Assembly: GCA_000171835.1 (NCBI GenBank)
Contig: ABHC01000006.1
Coordinates: 62,001 to 126,000 of the forward strand
Source: an alpha proteobacterium BAL199
GTDB lineage: Bacteria; Pseudomonadota; Alphaproteobacteria; Thalassobaculales; Thalassobaculaceae
Reading direction: 5' to 3'
DNA: 64,000 bases
Part shown: positions 53,897 through 63,602 of the stretch, piece after piece
How the letters are laid out: every line of letters begins with the position of its first letter
How positions within the stretch are numbered: the first letter of the stretch is position 1
The notes under the pieces: generated by a model
Seen by the model: only the letters and a program-made list of their open reading frames with translations
The model's database searches: none
What the model was told of the DNA's origin: nothing
Program-made: the position numbers and the translations under genes

Positions 53897-55375
53897 ATGG
53901 ATCTCGTCAGCCGCCTGAAGGACCCCAGCCTGTTTCGTCAGCAGGCCTATGTCGACGGCGCCTGGGTCGATGCCGATGGCGGCGGCACGGTGAAGGTCGA
54001 TGATCCGGCAACCGGCAAGACCATCGGCACCGTACCCGATATGGGAGCGGCCGAGACCCGGCGCGCGATCGAAGCGGCGAACCGCGCCTGGCCGGAATGG
54101 CGGGCCAAGACCGGCAAGGAGCGCTCGGCCATTCTGCGCAAATGGTTCGACCTGATGATGGCGAACCAGGACGACCTCGGCGCCATCATGACCGCCGAGC
54201 AGGGCAAGCCGTTGGCCGAGGCCAAGGGCGAAATCGCCTACGGCGCCTCGTTCGTCGAGTGGTTCGCCGAGGAGGCCAAGCGCGTCTATGGCGACATCAT
54301 TCCGCACCATGCGCCGGGCAAGCGGATCCTGGTGATCAAGCAGCCGGTCGGTGTTGTCGGGTCGATCACGCCGTGGAACTTCCCGAACGCCATGATCACC
54401 CGAAAATGCGCACCGGCCCTGGCGGTCGGCTGCCCGGTGGTGATCAAGCCGGCCAAGATGACCCCGTATTCGGCCCTGGCGCTGGCCGAGCTGGCCGAGC
54501 GTGCCGGGTTCCCGAAAGGCGTGTTCAACATCGTGATCGGCAAGAGTGCCAGCGCCATCGGCACCGAGCTGGCGACCAACCCGATCGTGCGCAAGATCGG
54601 CTTCACCGGCTCGACCCCGATTGGCAAGCAGCTGATGGCGCAGGCCGCCGGCACGGTGAAGAAGATCAGCCTGGAACTCGGCGGCAACGCGCCGATGATC
54701 GTGTTCGACGACGCCGACATCGACGCGGCGGTGCAGGGCACCATTGCCTCGAAGTTCCGCAACGCCGGCCAGACCTGCGTCTGCGCCAACCGGATCTTCG
54801 TGCAGGACGGCATCTACAAGCAGTTCTCCGAGGCGCTGTCGGCGGCGGTCGGTGAGATGAAGCAAGGCGGCGGCTTCGAGCCTGGCGTGGTGCTGGGCCC
54901 GCTGATCGAGGGTGCTGCAGTCGATAAGGTCGAGGAGCATATCCAGGACGCCGTCGCCAAGGGTGCGAAGGTCGCCTATGGCGGCCAGCGGCTTTCGGAC
55001 ATGGGCGCCAACTTCTACAAGCCGACGGTGCTGACCGGCACGACGCCGGACATGAAGATCTTCCGTGAGGAGACTTTCGGCCCGGTAGCACCGCTGTTCC
55101 GCTTCAAGGACGAGGCCGAGGTCATCCGGCTGGCCAACGATACCGAATACGGGCTGGCCTCGTATTTCTACGCCCGCGATCTGGGCCGGGTGTGGCGGGT
55201 CGCCGAGGCGCTGGAGTACGGCATGGTCGGGGTCAACGAGGGCGTGATCTCGACCGAGGTCGCTCCGTTCGGCGGCATGAAGGAATCCGGCCTCGGCCGC
55301 GAAGGCTCGAAGTACGGCGCCGACGAGTTTGTGGAGTTGAAGTACATCCTGATGGGCGGCATCGGCGCGCCGTAA
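53897..55375 (+). CDS. gabD: NAD(P)-dependent succinate-semialdehyde dehydrogenase
   Basis: A 492-residue aldehyde dehydrogenase: ITPWNFPNAMITRKCAPALA (cofactor), the catalytic Glu in SLELGGNAPMIVFDDAD and the nucleophile Cys in NAGQTCVCANR, where the second Cys is typical of GabD. It oxidises succinate semialdehyde to succinate. ATG 53897 with GGAGAAAG upstream. A TATAGT-like -10 box lies about 40 bases before. No gabT is adjacent. Confidence 0.92.
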   Translation: MDLVSRLKDPSLFRQQAYVDGAWVDADGGGTVKVDDPATGKTIGTVPDMGAAETRRAIEAANRAWPEWRAKTGKERSAILRKWFDLMMANQDDLGAIMTAEQGKPLAEAKGEIAYGASFVEWFAEEAKRVYGDIIPHHAPGKRILVIKQPVGVVGSITPWNFPNAMITRKCAPALAVGCPVVIKPAKMTPYSALALAELAERAGFPKGVFNIVIGKSASAIGTELATNPIVRKIGFTGSTPIGKQLMAQAAGTVKKISLELGGNAPMIVFDDADIDAAVQGTIASKFRNAGQTCVCANRIFVQDGIYKQFSEALSAAVGEMKQGGGFEPGVVLGPLIEGAAVDKVEEHIQDAVAKGAKVAYGGQRLSDMGANFYKPTVLTGTTPDMKIFREETFGPVAPLFRFKDEAEVIRLANDTEYGLASYFYARDLGRVWRVAEALEYGMVGVNEGVISTEVAPFGGMKESGLGREGSKYGADEFVELKYILMGGIGAP

Positions 55376-55398
55376 CGGGGAAGCGCCCCGGCCGGTGG

Positions 55399-56466
55399 CT
55401 ACGACCCTGCCGCCAGCCGGGCACGCTCCTGATCGTATTTTTCCTTGGAGATGGCTCCCGACAAGAACCGCTCCATCAGGTCGGGCTCGGTGATTGCCGA
55501 CGTGGGTGCGACGGGTGCTGCTCGCACGGATGACGGCGAACCTTCTGCCGCGCGTGGCATATCCGGGCGGGCTCGGCTGATCTGCGGCTGCCCGATGGGA
55601 TGAAACGTGCGGCTGTCGACTGGCCGATAGTTCACGAACATGGTCCGGGCGTCGCCTGACAGCCGCAATCGCTCAGCGCGGAACGGTCGGTGGTTGAGCC
55701 GCAACGCTGCCGCATCCCGTCGGGCGCCCGCCTCGTCGACCGCATATTCGGCGAACAACCGGATGTCCTGGGTCGTTGCCGTGTAGGCGGTGTCGAACGC
55801 GTTGGGGCCCGATCGGCGTGCCGGATCGTCAACCTCATAGCGACGGGTCTCGGCGCCCACCAGGATATCGCCGATATAGAGAACCTCGCCGGCCCGCACC
55901 CGGAACCGCGGGGCTTCGGGTGCCGCGACGCCGTTAGTCACGTATTGCAGCGGGGGACGACCTGCGGCGCGGTCGACCTGCGAGGTTGCCAGAAGGGCTT
56001 CAATTCCACCGACGAACAGGCCGGTGGCCGCTCCCTCCAACAGCGCCCCGCCGAGTCCGCCGCCGAATACGGGCGATTGATCGGAGTAGCGTGCCTTGCG
56101 AACCGTCCGCACCGCGGCAAGCACGTAGTCACCGGGCTCAAGGGCGAACGCGAGCCGACTTCCGGAGTCGCGCTGGAAGAACTGCTGTATCGGAAGAAGC
56201 GCGGAAGCGCTTCGTGGGACATAGGGATTCGCACGCACTGGGCCGGCCCGTCCCGCCGAGTCCACGGCGGTGACGTCGAGCGCGAACGGCTCCGAGCTGA
56301 GATCGTCCGGGCGTTCGAACCCAACGATCAGGACGCCGTGGTGAGGTGATACGAGCGCGCCCTCGTCGGGTGTTTCGATGCGATTGGTGACGGCGCAGCC
56401 GCCCAGCATCGATGCCATCACGAGAAGCACGAGAACGCGGAGCAATCTCGGTTCCCCCAAACTCAC
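55399..56466 (-). CDS. Lipoprotein with C-terminal SHOCT-like segment
   Basis: About 355 residues from GTG 56466. The N-terminus LLRVLVLLVMASMLGGCAV ends in a lipobox (LGGC), so it is a probable outer-membrane or inner-membrane lipoprotein. The middle is beta-rich and contains a Gly-rich segment (GGGLGGALLEGAATGLFVGG) and the C-terminus has DLMERFLSGAISKEKYDQER, like a SHOCT helix. The frame extends to 56655 but that part overlaps the divergent gor gene. Function unknown. Confidence 0.72.
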   Translation of the reverse strand: MSLGEPRLLRVLVLLVMASMLGGCAVTNRIETPDEGALVSPHHGVLIVGFERPDDLSSEPFALDVTAVDSAGRAGPVRANPYVPRSASALLPIQQFFQRDSGSRLAFALEPGDYVLAAVRTVRKARYSDQSPVFGGGLGGALLEGAATGLFVGGIEALLATSQVDRAAGRPPLQYVTNGVAAPEAPRFRVRAGEVLYIGDILVGAETRRYEVDDPARRSGPNAFDTAYTATTQDIRLFAEYAVDEAGARRDAAALRLNHRPFRAERLRLSGDARTMFVNYRPVDSRTFHPIGQPQISRARPDMPRAAEGSPSSVRAAPVAPTSAITEPDLMERFLSGAISKEKYDQERARLAAGS

Positions 56467-56648
56467 AGCGCCGCCCCCATGGCTCTGGCCGATCCTGATT
56501 AAGGGGTGCCAGACTCTACCCTTGAGTGTAACGGATCCAAGCCGGTTGCTGCCCGGCAGGCACGAGACCGTGAACATCATGGGGGTTTCGCCTACAGTGC
56601 GACGCCCCATCTTGGGCTGCGACCCTTTACGACCGGAAGAGACCTGAC

Positions 56649-58028
56649 ATGGCACGCTACGACTACGATCTGATTACCATCGGCGCCGGCTCCGGCGGCG
56701 TGCGCGCGTCCCGGCTGGCCGGGCGGTTCGGCGCCAGGGTCGCGGTGGTCGAGGAACTGCGGGTCGGTGGTACCTGCGTGCTGCGCGGCTGCGTGCCCAA
56801 GAAGCTGCTGGTCTACGGCTCGCACTTCCGAGAGGAAGTTGCAGACATGGCGGGATACGGCTGGTCGGTGGAGGGCGTGTCCCATGACTGGGGTGCGATG
56901 ATCGCCGCCAAGGATAAGGAACTCGACCGGCTTCACGGCATCTACATGAACCTGCTGAACGGCGCCGGGAATACGGTGCTGGACGGCCGCGGCGTGGTGG
57001 TCGATCCGCATACCGTGGAGGTCGAAGGCAAGCGCTACACCTCGGAACGCATCCTGATTGCCACCGGCGGCTGGCCGAGCCTGCCCGACGTGCCGGGCAT
57101 CGAGCACGCCATCACCTCGAACGAGGCGCTGGACCTACCGCAACGGCCGGAGCGGGTGGCGATCGTGGGCAGCGGCTTCATCGCCGTCGAGTTCGCCGGG
57201 ATCTTCAACAGCTTCGGCAGCGAGACCCATCTGATCTACCGCGCCGACAAGGTGCTGCGCGGCTTCGACGAAGACATGCGTATTGCTCTGACTGGTGAGT
57301 TGAAGAAGAAAGGATTGCACCAGCATCCCGAGACCTTGCCGACCCGGATCGAGAAGGGCGCCGACTGCTACCTCGTGCATCTGAGCGATGGTGAAGTCCT
57401 GGAGGTCGACGCCGTGATGTACGCGACCGGGCGGAGCCCGAACACCAAGGGCATCGGCCTTGAAAGCGTGGGCGTGGAACTGGCAGACAATGGCGCGGTG
57501 AAGGTCGACGAATGGTCGCGCTCGTCGGTGCTGTCGATCTGGGCGATCGGCGATGTGACCGACCGCATCCAGCTGACTCCGGTGGCGCTGGCCGAGGGTC
57601 AGGCGTTTGCCGAGACCGAGTTCAACAACAATCCGATCCGCCCGGACCACGATGACGTGCCGAGTGCGGTGTTCAGCCAGCCGCCGATTGGCACGGTGGG
57701 TCTGAGTGAGGCGGCTGCGGCCAAGAAATACGGGGCGCTCGACATCTACGTCTCCGGCTTCCGGCCGATGAAGTACACGATGACCGAGAACTCCGAGCGT
57801 GGGCTGATGAAGCTGGTGGTCGACCGGGCCAGCCAGCGGGTGGTCGGGGCTCACATGCTCGGCGTCGACGCGCCGGAGATTATCCAGGGGGTCGCCATCG
57901 CCGTGCGGATGGGCGCGACCAAGCGCGACTTCGACCGGACCATCGGCATCCATCCAACCGCGGCCGAGGAGTTCGTCACCATGCGCGAGAAGCGCCCGGA
58001 CCCGGAGAACGTCGCCGCTGCGGAGTGA
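56649..58028 (+). CDS. gor: Glutathione-disulfide reductase
   Basis: A 459-residue FAD/NADPH disulfide reductase. ITIGAGSGGVRASRLAGRFG is the FAD motif, GGTCVLRGCVPKKLLVYGS carries the redox-active CxxxxC, VAIVGSGFIAVEFAGIFNSFG the NADPH motif, and IGIHPTAAEEFVTMR the C-terminal catalytic His-Glu. It reduces GSSG to GSH with NADPH. Full length and intact. Confidence 0.95.
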   Translation: MARYDYDLITIGAGSGGVRASRLAGRFGARVAVVEELRVGGTCVLRGCVPKKLLVYGSHFREEVADMAGYGWSVEGVSHDWGAMIAAKDKELDRLHGIYMNLLNGAGNTVLDGRGVVVDPHTVEVEGKRYTSERILIATGGWPSLPDVPGIEHAITSNEALDLPQRPERVAIVGSGFIAVEFAGIFNSFGSETHLIYRADKVLRGFDEDMRIALTGELKKKGLHQHPETLPTRIEKGADCYLVHLSDGEVLEVDAVMYATGRSPNTKGIGLESVGVELADNGAVKVDEWSRSSVLSIWAIGDVTDRIQLTPVALAEGQAFAETEFNNNPIRPDHDDVPSAVFSQPPIGTVGLSEAAAAKKYGALDIYVSGFRPMKYTMTENSERGLMKLVVDRASQRVVGAHMLGVDAPEIIQGVAIAVRMGATKRDFDRTIGIHPTAAEEFVTMREKRPDPENVAAAE

Positions 58029-58058
58029 CGATTTCAGACAGTCCGGTGGCGGCGCGGT

Positions 58059-58859
58059 TCAGCGGTTGAAGATGATGTTGCCGATGAACGCGTTGCCGCC
58101 GGTGGTCTTCTGCTGGACCTTCTGGTGGGTAGCATCGTCCTTGGTGAAGCCGGCCGAGGTCATGCGGTCGATCGTCTGCAGGTGAAGCGCGTCGCGCAGG
58201 TTGAACTCGATCAGAACGCTGCGGACGCGCGGGTCGGCCAGGACCCGGGTAGCGCCGTGGACGATCGCCGGCTCCAGGCCGTCAACGTCGACCTTGATGC
58301 AGGTCGGGCACGGCAGGCCGTGCTCGAACACCAACTGGTCGAGAGTCGTGGTCACCACCCCTGGCGGGAACTGCCGGGTGTGCGGAACGATGGTGTCGGT
58401 CATCGCGTTCATGACCTGGTGGCCGCTGGTGCCGGGATCGGGCGAGGTCAGCATGATCTCGCTCAACCCCGTCTTGTCCGACAGGCCGAGGCAGTAGGCC
58501 CGGACCCGCTCGCCGAGCCGATTGTCGAAGATGTTTCCGCACAGCAACGCGTAGCTGCCGGATTCCGGCTCGAAGGCGTAGGCCCGAAGCTTGCGCGTTG
58601 CCGCGGCCCAGATCGTGTACAACCCGATATTCGCGCCGATGTCGTACAGGATATCCTCGGCGGACATCCTGGAGATCCAGTCGATGGTCTCCGGTTCTTT
58701 TTGGTAGAGCGACAGAACACGGAGCGCCGACACCTTGTTGGTGGTCCGGTAGACGACGGTGGTGCCACCCTCCTGCAGGTTCACCCGCGGCAACTGCTTG
58801 TAGTAGTTGTCGGCCGAGTCGATGTGGGCCTGCATCTGCGCGGGAAGGTCATTGGACAT
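58059..58859 (-). CDS. FkbM family methyltransferase
   Basis: A 266-residue protein: DILYDIGANIGLYTIWAA is SAM motif I, AYAFEPESGSYALL motif II, and CIKVDVDGLEPAIVHGA the FkbM hallmark. Similar in design to the methyltransferase end of the gene at 12984. It probably O-methylates a sugar. The 2OG-oxygenase-like gene at 58926 lies directly upstream on the same strand, so the two may act on one product. Confidence 0.87.
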   Translation of the reverse strand: MSNDLPAQMQAHIDSADNYYKQLPRVNLQEGGTTVVYRTTNKVSALRVLSLYQKEPETIDWISRMSAEDILYDIGANIGLYTIWAAATRKLRAYAFEPESGSYALLCGNIFDNRLGERVRAYCLGLSDKTGLSEIMLTSPDPGTSGHQVMNAMTDTIVPHTRQFPPGVVTTTLDQLVFEHGLPCPTCIKVDVDGLEPAIVHGATRVLADPRVRSVLIEFNLRDALHLQTIDRMTSAGFTKDDATHQKVQQKTTGGNAFIGNIIFNR

Positions 58860-58925
58860 TGGGCGAACCCTGTCGTTCGATGTTGCGAGAGCGGACTTCG
58901 ACCGGCTTTTCCGCCAAGCGCGCCA

Positions 58926-59645
58926 TCACTTCTTCTGGTTGACCTGGAACTGCACCAGCCGCCGGGTCTTGCCCGGCGCCACCGCTTCAACGCCGTGGAA
59001 GCTTTGCATGCCCGGGGCAAAGATCAGCGCGGTGTTCGGTCGATAGGGCACCCGGGACACCGCGGCGAACGCTTCGCGTGGCATACGGGCGCCGTTGCGC
59101 ACTTCCGGGCCGAGCTTCTTGGGGTCCTCAAGGGCATAGATCGAGGTTCCCAGGGTCTCGTCGGCGCCCGGTTCGGCGAGGTAGATCAGGGTGGTGACCA
59201 GCTTGCGATGGGTGTCAGTGTGCGGCGCCAAGGCGTAGCCCGAACGGTCCTCGATGACCTCCAGTGCCGGCTCCACCGGTATATCGGCGGTGGTGTGCCG
59301 CTTGGCGATGTCTTCGGCGAATTTCTGCATCAGCAGCGTGACGATCCGCTGGTCGGACAGGGTCTTCCAAAGCGCTTCCAGCGCCGGCAGAGCGGTTGCC
59401 GCAGCCGCCCGGTCGTCGACCACCGGGATGTTGAACCGCTCGTTCTCGCTGGAGATGCCGGCCTTGGCAGGGTCGTTCCGGCGGGTCAACGCGGTCTCGA
59501 ACCGGCTGGTCATCAGGGCGGAGAACAGGTCCTGGTGCAGGAAGTCCTCAAGCACCAGATGGCGGAACGGCCAGAACCGCGGCATCGCGTTGATGATCGC
59601 GTAGAACGAGTGCCAGACATACGCGGACGGTTCGAGACTGGGCAT
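58926..59645 (-). CDS. 2OG-Fe(II) oxygenase-like protein
   Basis: About 239 residues from ATG 59645. The iron site appears as YALAPHTDTHRKLVTTLIYL (HxD), with the distal His in MQSFHGVEAV and the Arg in TRRLVQF. The N-terminal RHLVLEDFLHQDLFSALM matches the family entry helix. Probably a prolyl/other hydroxylase-type dioxygenase; substrate unknown. It sits about 65 bp upstream of the FkbM gene, in one operon. Confidence 0.78.
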   Translation of the reverse strand: MPSLEPSAYVWHSFYAIINAMPRFWPFRHLVLEDFLHQDLFSALMTSRFETALTRRNDPAKAGISSENERFNIPVVDDRAAAATALPALEALWKTLSDQRIVTLLMQKFAEDIAKRHTTADIPVEPALEVIEDRSGYALAPHTDTHRKLVTTLIYLAEPGADETLGTSIYALEDPKKLGPEVRNGARMPREAFAAVSRVPYRPNTALIFAPGMQSFHGVEAVAPGKTRRLVQFQVNQKK

Positions 59646-59753
59646 ATGCCTGCCTGATCGGTTCGACGGGTGTTGCCATCGACTATAGCCGATCTGGCGC
59701 ATCGAAGGGGGAATGCATCGGTAGCGGGCGGGAGGCGACCCGCCGACCGGTGG

Positions 59754-60047
59754 TCAGCCCTTCATCTCGACTTCGATGAACACGATGTCATGGTCGTCAT
59801 CATTGATGACGTTGTGCTCGACCCCGAGCGGGCGGGAGTAGGACTGGCCGGCGACCATTTCGGCCGGGCTGTCGCCGTTCGGGCCGGCGATCTTCAGGCG
59901 GCCGCCCTCGATCGGCACGACGACGTACGCCATTTCGTGGCGGTGCCAGCCGGTGGCGGCCCCTTTCGGGATTCGCCATTCGGTTACCCGGACGCGGTCG
60001 TCGTCGACCTGAACGGTCGGGATGGCGGGCAGATAGTCGTCGGCCAT
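59754..60047 (-). CDS. Small cupin-domain protein
   Basis: A 97-residue single cupin: TGWHRHEMAYVVVPIEGG supplies the metal His pair and GQSYSRPLGVEHNVINDDDHDIVF the second motif. ATG 60047 (MADDYLPAIP) is the likely start. Function unknown. About 150 bp separate it from the divergent DAHP synthase gene; in them I see no other gene. Confidence 0.82.
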   Translation of the reverse strand: MADDYLPAIPTVQVDDDRVRVTEWRIPKGAATGWHRHEMAYVVVPIEGGRLKIAGPNGDSPAEMVAGQSYSRPLGVEHNVINDDDHDIVFIEVEMKG

Positions 60048-60195
60048 GATGCTCTCCAAGGCGAAAGGGCTGAGGTGACGATGCCGCGTGCCGAGGCGTT
60101 GCGCAATGCGATGCGACCCGAATCGGCTGGCAGCGGCCGGTTGCGGCTGATAGAACCGGCGAAAATCCGTCGAACGACCACCCAGGGAGGGTGCG

Positions 60196-61584
60196 ATGAT
60201 GCGCGAATGGAGCCCGTCAAGCTGGCGCTCGAAGCCGATCCACCAGCAGCCGGGATACCCGGACCAGGATCGGCTGCACCAGGTGGAGAAGACCCTGAGA
60301 GGCTATCCGACGCTGGTGTTCGCCGGTGAGGCGCAGCGTCTGCGCAAGTCGCTCAGCGAGGTTGCCGCCGGCCGGGCGTTCCTGCTGCAGGGCGGGGATT
60401 GCGCCGAGAGCTTTGCTGAGTTCTCGGCCGACAACATCCGCGATTCGTTCCGGGTTTTCCTGCAGATGGCGGTGGTTCTGACCTTCGGCGCGGCCTGCCC
60501 GATCGTGAAGGTCGGTCGGGTGGCGGGGCAGTTCGCCAAGCCGCGCTCCTCCGATGTCGAGGTGATCGACGGCAAGTCGCTGCCCAGCTACCGCGGCGAC
60601 ATGATCAACGCGATGGAATTCACCGACGAGGCTCGGACGCCGGATCCAGATCGGCTGCTGCGGGTCTACAACCAGTCGGCGGCCACGCTGAACCTGCTGC
60701 GCGCCTTTGCCCAGGGTGGTTTCGCCAATCTGGAGGAAGTCCACCGCTGGACGTTGTCGTCGCTGTCGGACGCGCCGCAGAACGACCGGTTCGAACAGAT
60801 CGCCGCGCGCATTGACGAGTGCCTAGCGTTCATGCGGGCGTGCGGGCTGACTCCGGACAACATCCAACAGCTGCGTGAGACCGAATTCTACACCAGCCAC
60901 GAGGCGCTGCTGCTCGGCTACGAGGAGGCGCTGACCCGCAAGGACACCATCACCGACGACAAGGGCTGGTACAACACCGCAGCCCACATGGTGTGGATCG
61001 GCGACCGCACCCGGCAGCTCGACGGTGCCCACGTGGAATACTGCCGTGGCATCCACAACCCAATCGGCATGAAGTGCGGGCCGAGCCTGGAGCCGGACGA
61101 CCTGATCCGGCTGGTCGACGCGCTCAACCCGCGCAACGACCCTGGCCGCCTGACCCTGATTGCCCGCTTCGGCTCCGACAAGGTCAAAGAGGCGCTGCCG
61201 CGTCTGGTCCGGGCCATCGAGCGCGAGGGCCGCAACGTCGTCTGGTCGTGCGATCCGATGCACGGCAACACGGTCAAATCGTCGACTGGCTACAAGACCC
61301 GGCCGTTCGACCGGATCCTGGCGGAAGTGCGCGGCTTTTTCGAAGTCCACGAGGCCGAGGGCACCTATGCCGGCGGCGTGCATTTCGAGATGACCGGTCA
61401 GGATGTCACCGAGTGCATCGGCGGTGCGAACCGGATCACCGAGCATGCCTTGGCCGATCGCTACCACACCCATTGCGACCCGCGGCTGAACGCGTCGCAG
61501 TCGCTGGAACTGGCTTTCCTGATTGCAGAGATGCTGAGAAGGCGCCGCACTGGTGCAGCAGCGCCACTTAAGGCGGCCTCCTGA
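60196..61584 (+). CDS. 3-deoxy-7-phosphoheptulonate synthase, class II
   Basis: A 462-residue class II (plant-like) DAHP synthase that condenses PEP with erythrose-4-P, the first step of aromatic synthesis. Signatures: [20 protein letters not shown] with the metal Cys, [32 protein letters not shown], and [20 protein letters not shown], ending in [23 protein letters not shown] lies before the ATG pair at 60196/60199. Intact. Confidence 0.95.
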   Translation: MMREWSPSSWRSKPIHQQPGYPDQDRLHQVEKTLRGYPTLVFAGEAQRLRKSLSEVAAGRAFLLQGGDCAESFAEFSADNIRDSFRVFLQMAVVLTFGAACPIVKVGRVAGQFAKPRSSDVEVIDGKSLPSYRGDMINAMEFTDEARTPDPDRLLRVYNQSAATLNLLRAFAQGGFANLEEVHRWTLSSLSDAPQNDRFEQIAARIDECLAFMRACGLTPDNIQQLRETEFYTSHEALLLGYEEALTRKDTITDDKGWYNTAAHMVWIGDRTRQLDGAHVEYCRGIHNPIGMKCGPSLEPDDLIRLVDALNPRNDPGRLTLIARFGSDKVKEALPRLVRAIEREGRNVVWSCDPMHGNTVKSSTGYKTRPFDRILAEVRGFFEVHEAEGTYAGGVHFEMTGQDVTECIGGANRITEHALADRYHTHCDPRLNASQSLELAFLIAEMLRRRRTGAAAPLKAAS

Positions 61585-61652
61585 TCCCGCTACCGTTGTC
61601 GCGCCGCGGGACACCGCGCTATCGTGGGTGACCCAACGGCCGGGAGCCGGTG

Positions 61653-62858
61653 ATGAGTGTAGTTGAGCGTTTGGACGGTGAGCCGGTTCTGCCCGAGCCC
61701 GAACAGGGTGATCGGTGGCTGTCGACCACCCGCCATCCGACGAACGAGACGCTTGGCGGTTACGTCGATAAGTACTTCCTGCGCACCAAGGATTGCGTTG
61801 CGCGGTTCGGTGACAAACGGGTGACTTACGCGATTTTCATGCGCCGCCCGGTGACTTGTGCCCCGCGCCTGGCGGTCGAGTGGATCCAGGCGATGGCTGC
61901 GGCCCGGGGGGTGACCTTCGACATTGAGGTGACCCACAAGGAAGGCGCATGGGTCGGCGCCGGCGAGCCGATCCTATACGTCACCGGATCGCTGTTTCAT
62001 CTGGTCGACCTGGAGACTCAGTACCTGCAGAAGCTGGGTGCCGCCTGTGTATCCGCCTACAACGCCTACACCATGTGCGTGGAGTTGCCGAACACGGCGT
62101 TTCTGGCGATGGACGCCCGGCACTGCGCCGGGACAGAGATGGCCGAGATCGTCGCCTACGGCGCCAGCGTCGGATCAGCGAAGGCTCGCAACAAGGTTGG
62201 CGCCAAGGGATTCATCGGCAACGCCTCTGACGCGACCGCGCATTATTTCGCCCAGCAGCGCGGCTTCGGCACCATGCCGCATGCGTTGATCGGCTATGCC
62301 GGATCGACGGTACGGGCGGCCGAGATGTTTCACGAAACCCACCCGTCGGAGAATTTGACGGTGCTGGTCGACTACTTTGGCCTGGAGATCGTCGACTCGC
62401 TTGCCGTGTGTCGACGGTTTCCGGACCTTGCAGCGGCTGGCCGCCTGGCTATCCGCCTCGACACCCACGGCGGCCGCTACATCGAGGGACTCGATATGGC
62501 CGAGGCTTACCGGGTGCTCGACCGCAACGCGCCCGAGGCGATCCGAGGCTACCGTTCGGAAGCCGAGCTGAAGTCGCTGATCGGCACGGGCGTTTCGGCC
62601 GCCGCCATCTGGCATGCCCGTGAGCAGCTCAATCAGGCCGGCTTCCCGGCGGTCCGGATCGTGGCATCGTCTGGCTTCGGGCCGGAGAAGTGCCGCGTGA
62701 TGGCGCTGGCCAAGGCGCCGGTGGATGTCATCGGCACCGGCTCGTATCTGCCGGAGAAGTGGAGTGAGACCTACGCGACCGCCGATATCATCGAGTACGA
62801 AGGCGAGGCGCGCGTGAAGGTCGGCCGCGAATTCCTGCTACGGGGTGGGGAGCAGTAA
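61653..62858 (+). CDS. Nicotinate phosphoribosyltransferase
   Basis: A 401-residue type II phosphoribosyltransferase: YVDKYFLRTKDCVARFGD, LYVTGSLFHLVDLETQYLQK, CVSAYNAYTMCVELPN, and the phosphate-binding RIVASSGFGPEKCRVMALAK near the end. It makes nicotinate mononucleotide from nicotinate and PRPP in NAD salvage. ATG 61653 follows a GTG at 61650 that is also possible. Its stop overlaps the next ATG (TAATG). It differs in layout from E. coli PncB, so I leave the symbol open. Confidence 0.87.
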   Translation: MSVVERLDGEPVLPEPEQGDRWLSTTRHPTNETLGGYVDKYFLRTKDCVARFGDKRVTYAIFMRRPVTCAPRLAVEWIQAMAAARGVTFDIEVTHKEGAWVGAGEPILYVTGSLFHLVDLETQYLQKLGAACVSAYNAYTMCVELPNTAFLAMDARHCAGTEMAEIVAYGASVGSAKARNKVGAKGFIGNASDATAHYFAQQRGFGTMPHALIGYAGSTVRAAEMFHETHPSENLTVLVDYFGLEIVDSLAVCRRFPDLAAAGRLAIRLDTHGGRYIEGLDMAEAYRVLDRNAPEAIRGYRSEAELKSLIGTGVSAAAIWHAREQLNQAGFPAVRIVASSGFGPEKCRVMALAKAPVDVIGTGSYLPEKWSETYATADIIEYEGEARVKVGREFLLRGGEQ

Positions 62859-63586
62859 TGCCAGACAAGGTGCTGATCGTCGTTCACCAGAAGCACTCGA
62901 CACCGGGCCGGGTCGGGGAACTTCTGGAGGCACGTGGCTACACGCTGGACCGTCTCTGTCCGTGCCTGGATCATCCTTTGCCCCCGGATCCGTCCGAGTA
63001 CGCGGCCGTGGTCGTGTTCGGCGGACCGATGAGCGCCAATGACGACCATTGCCTCGCCGGAATCGGCCGGGAGATCGACTACACCAACCGGGTGCTGGAC
63101 AGCGGTGTGCCGTATCTCGGGATTTGCCTCGGCGCGCAGATCCTGGCGCGCGCGCTCGGCGGCTCGGTGACGCCGCATCCGCAGAACCATGTGGAAGTCG
63201 GCTATACCAGGGTTGAACCTGTGCCGGGCGCCGAAGAGTTGTTCGAGCACTCGCGGTTCTTCTACCAATGGCACCGCGAAGGCTTCGAGATGCCGCGTGG
63301 TGCGACCCCGCTGGCGACCGGCACCGGAGCATTCCCCAATCAGGCGTTCCGGGTTGGCGAGAAGGTCTACGGGCTGCAATTTCATCCCGAGATCACCCTG
63401 GCGATGATCCATCGCTGGAACCTGGGGGGCGGGCATCGTCTTCATCTGCCCGGGGCGCAACCGAAACGCGCTCACTTGAAGGGCTTCGAGTTGTTCAACG
63501 ACGGGATCGAGCGATGGACGAACGCGCTGTTCGATCGGATGGGGTTGATGGGGGTTCCGTTGAGCCGCGCCGAGGCCGCGGAGTAG
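62858..63586 (+). CDS. Class I glutamine amidotransferase-like protein
   Basis: A 242-residue GATase1 protein. GVPYLGICLGAQILARALGG carries the nucleophile Cys; YGLQFHPEITL carries the catalytic His-Glu. The family resembles GMP-synthase-type amidotransferases but is a stand-alone protein. One-base overlap with the nicotinate phosphoribosyltransferase gene suggests a link to NAD metabolism or simply shared expression; the acceptor is unknown. Confidence 0.85.
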   Translation: MPDKVLIVVHQKHSTPGRVGELLEARGYTLDRLCPCLDHPLPPDPSEYAAVVVFGGPMSANDDHCLAGIGREIDYTNRVLDSGVPYLGICLGAQILARALGGSVTPHPQNHVEVGYTRVEPVPGAEELFEHSRFFYQWHREGFEMPRGATPLATGTGAFPNQAFRVGEKVYGLQFHPEITLAMIHRWNLGGGHRLHLPGAQPKRAHLKGFELFNDGIERWTNALFDRMGLMGVPLSRAEAAE

Positions 63587-63602
63587 GCGGGGTAAGTCGT
63601 CG

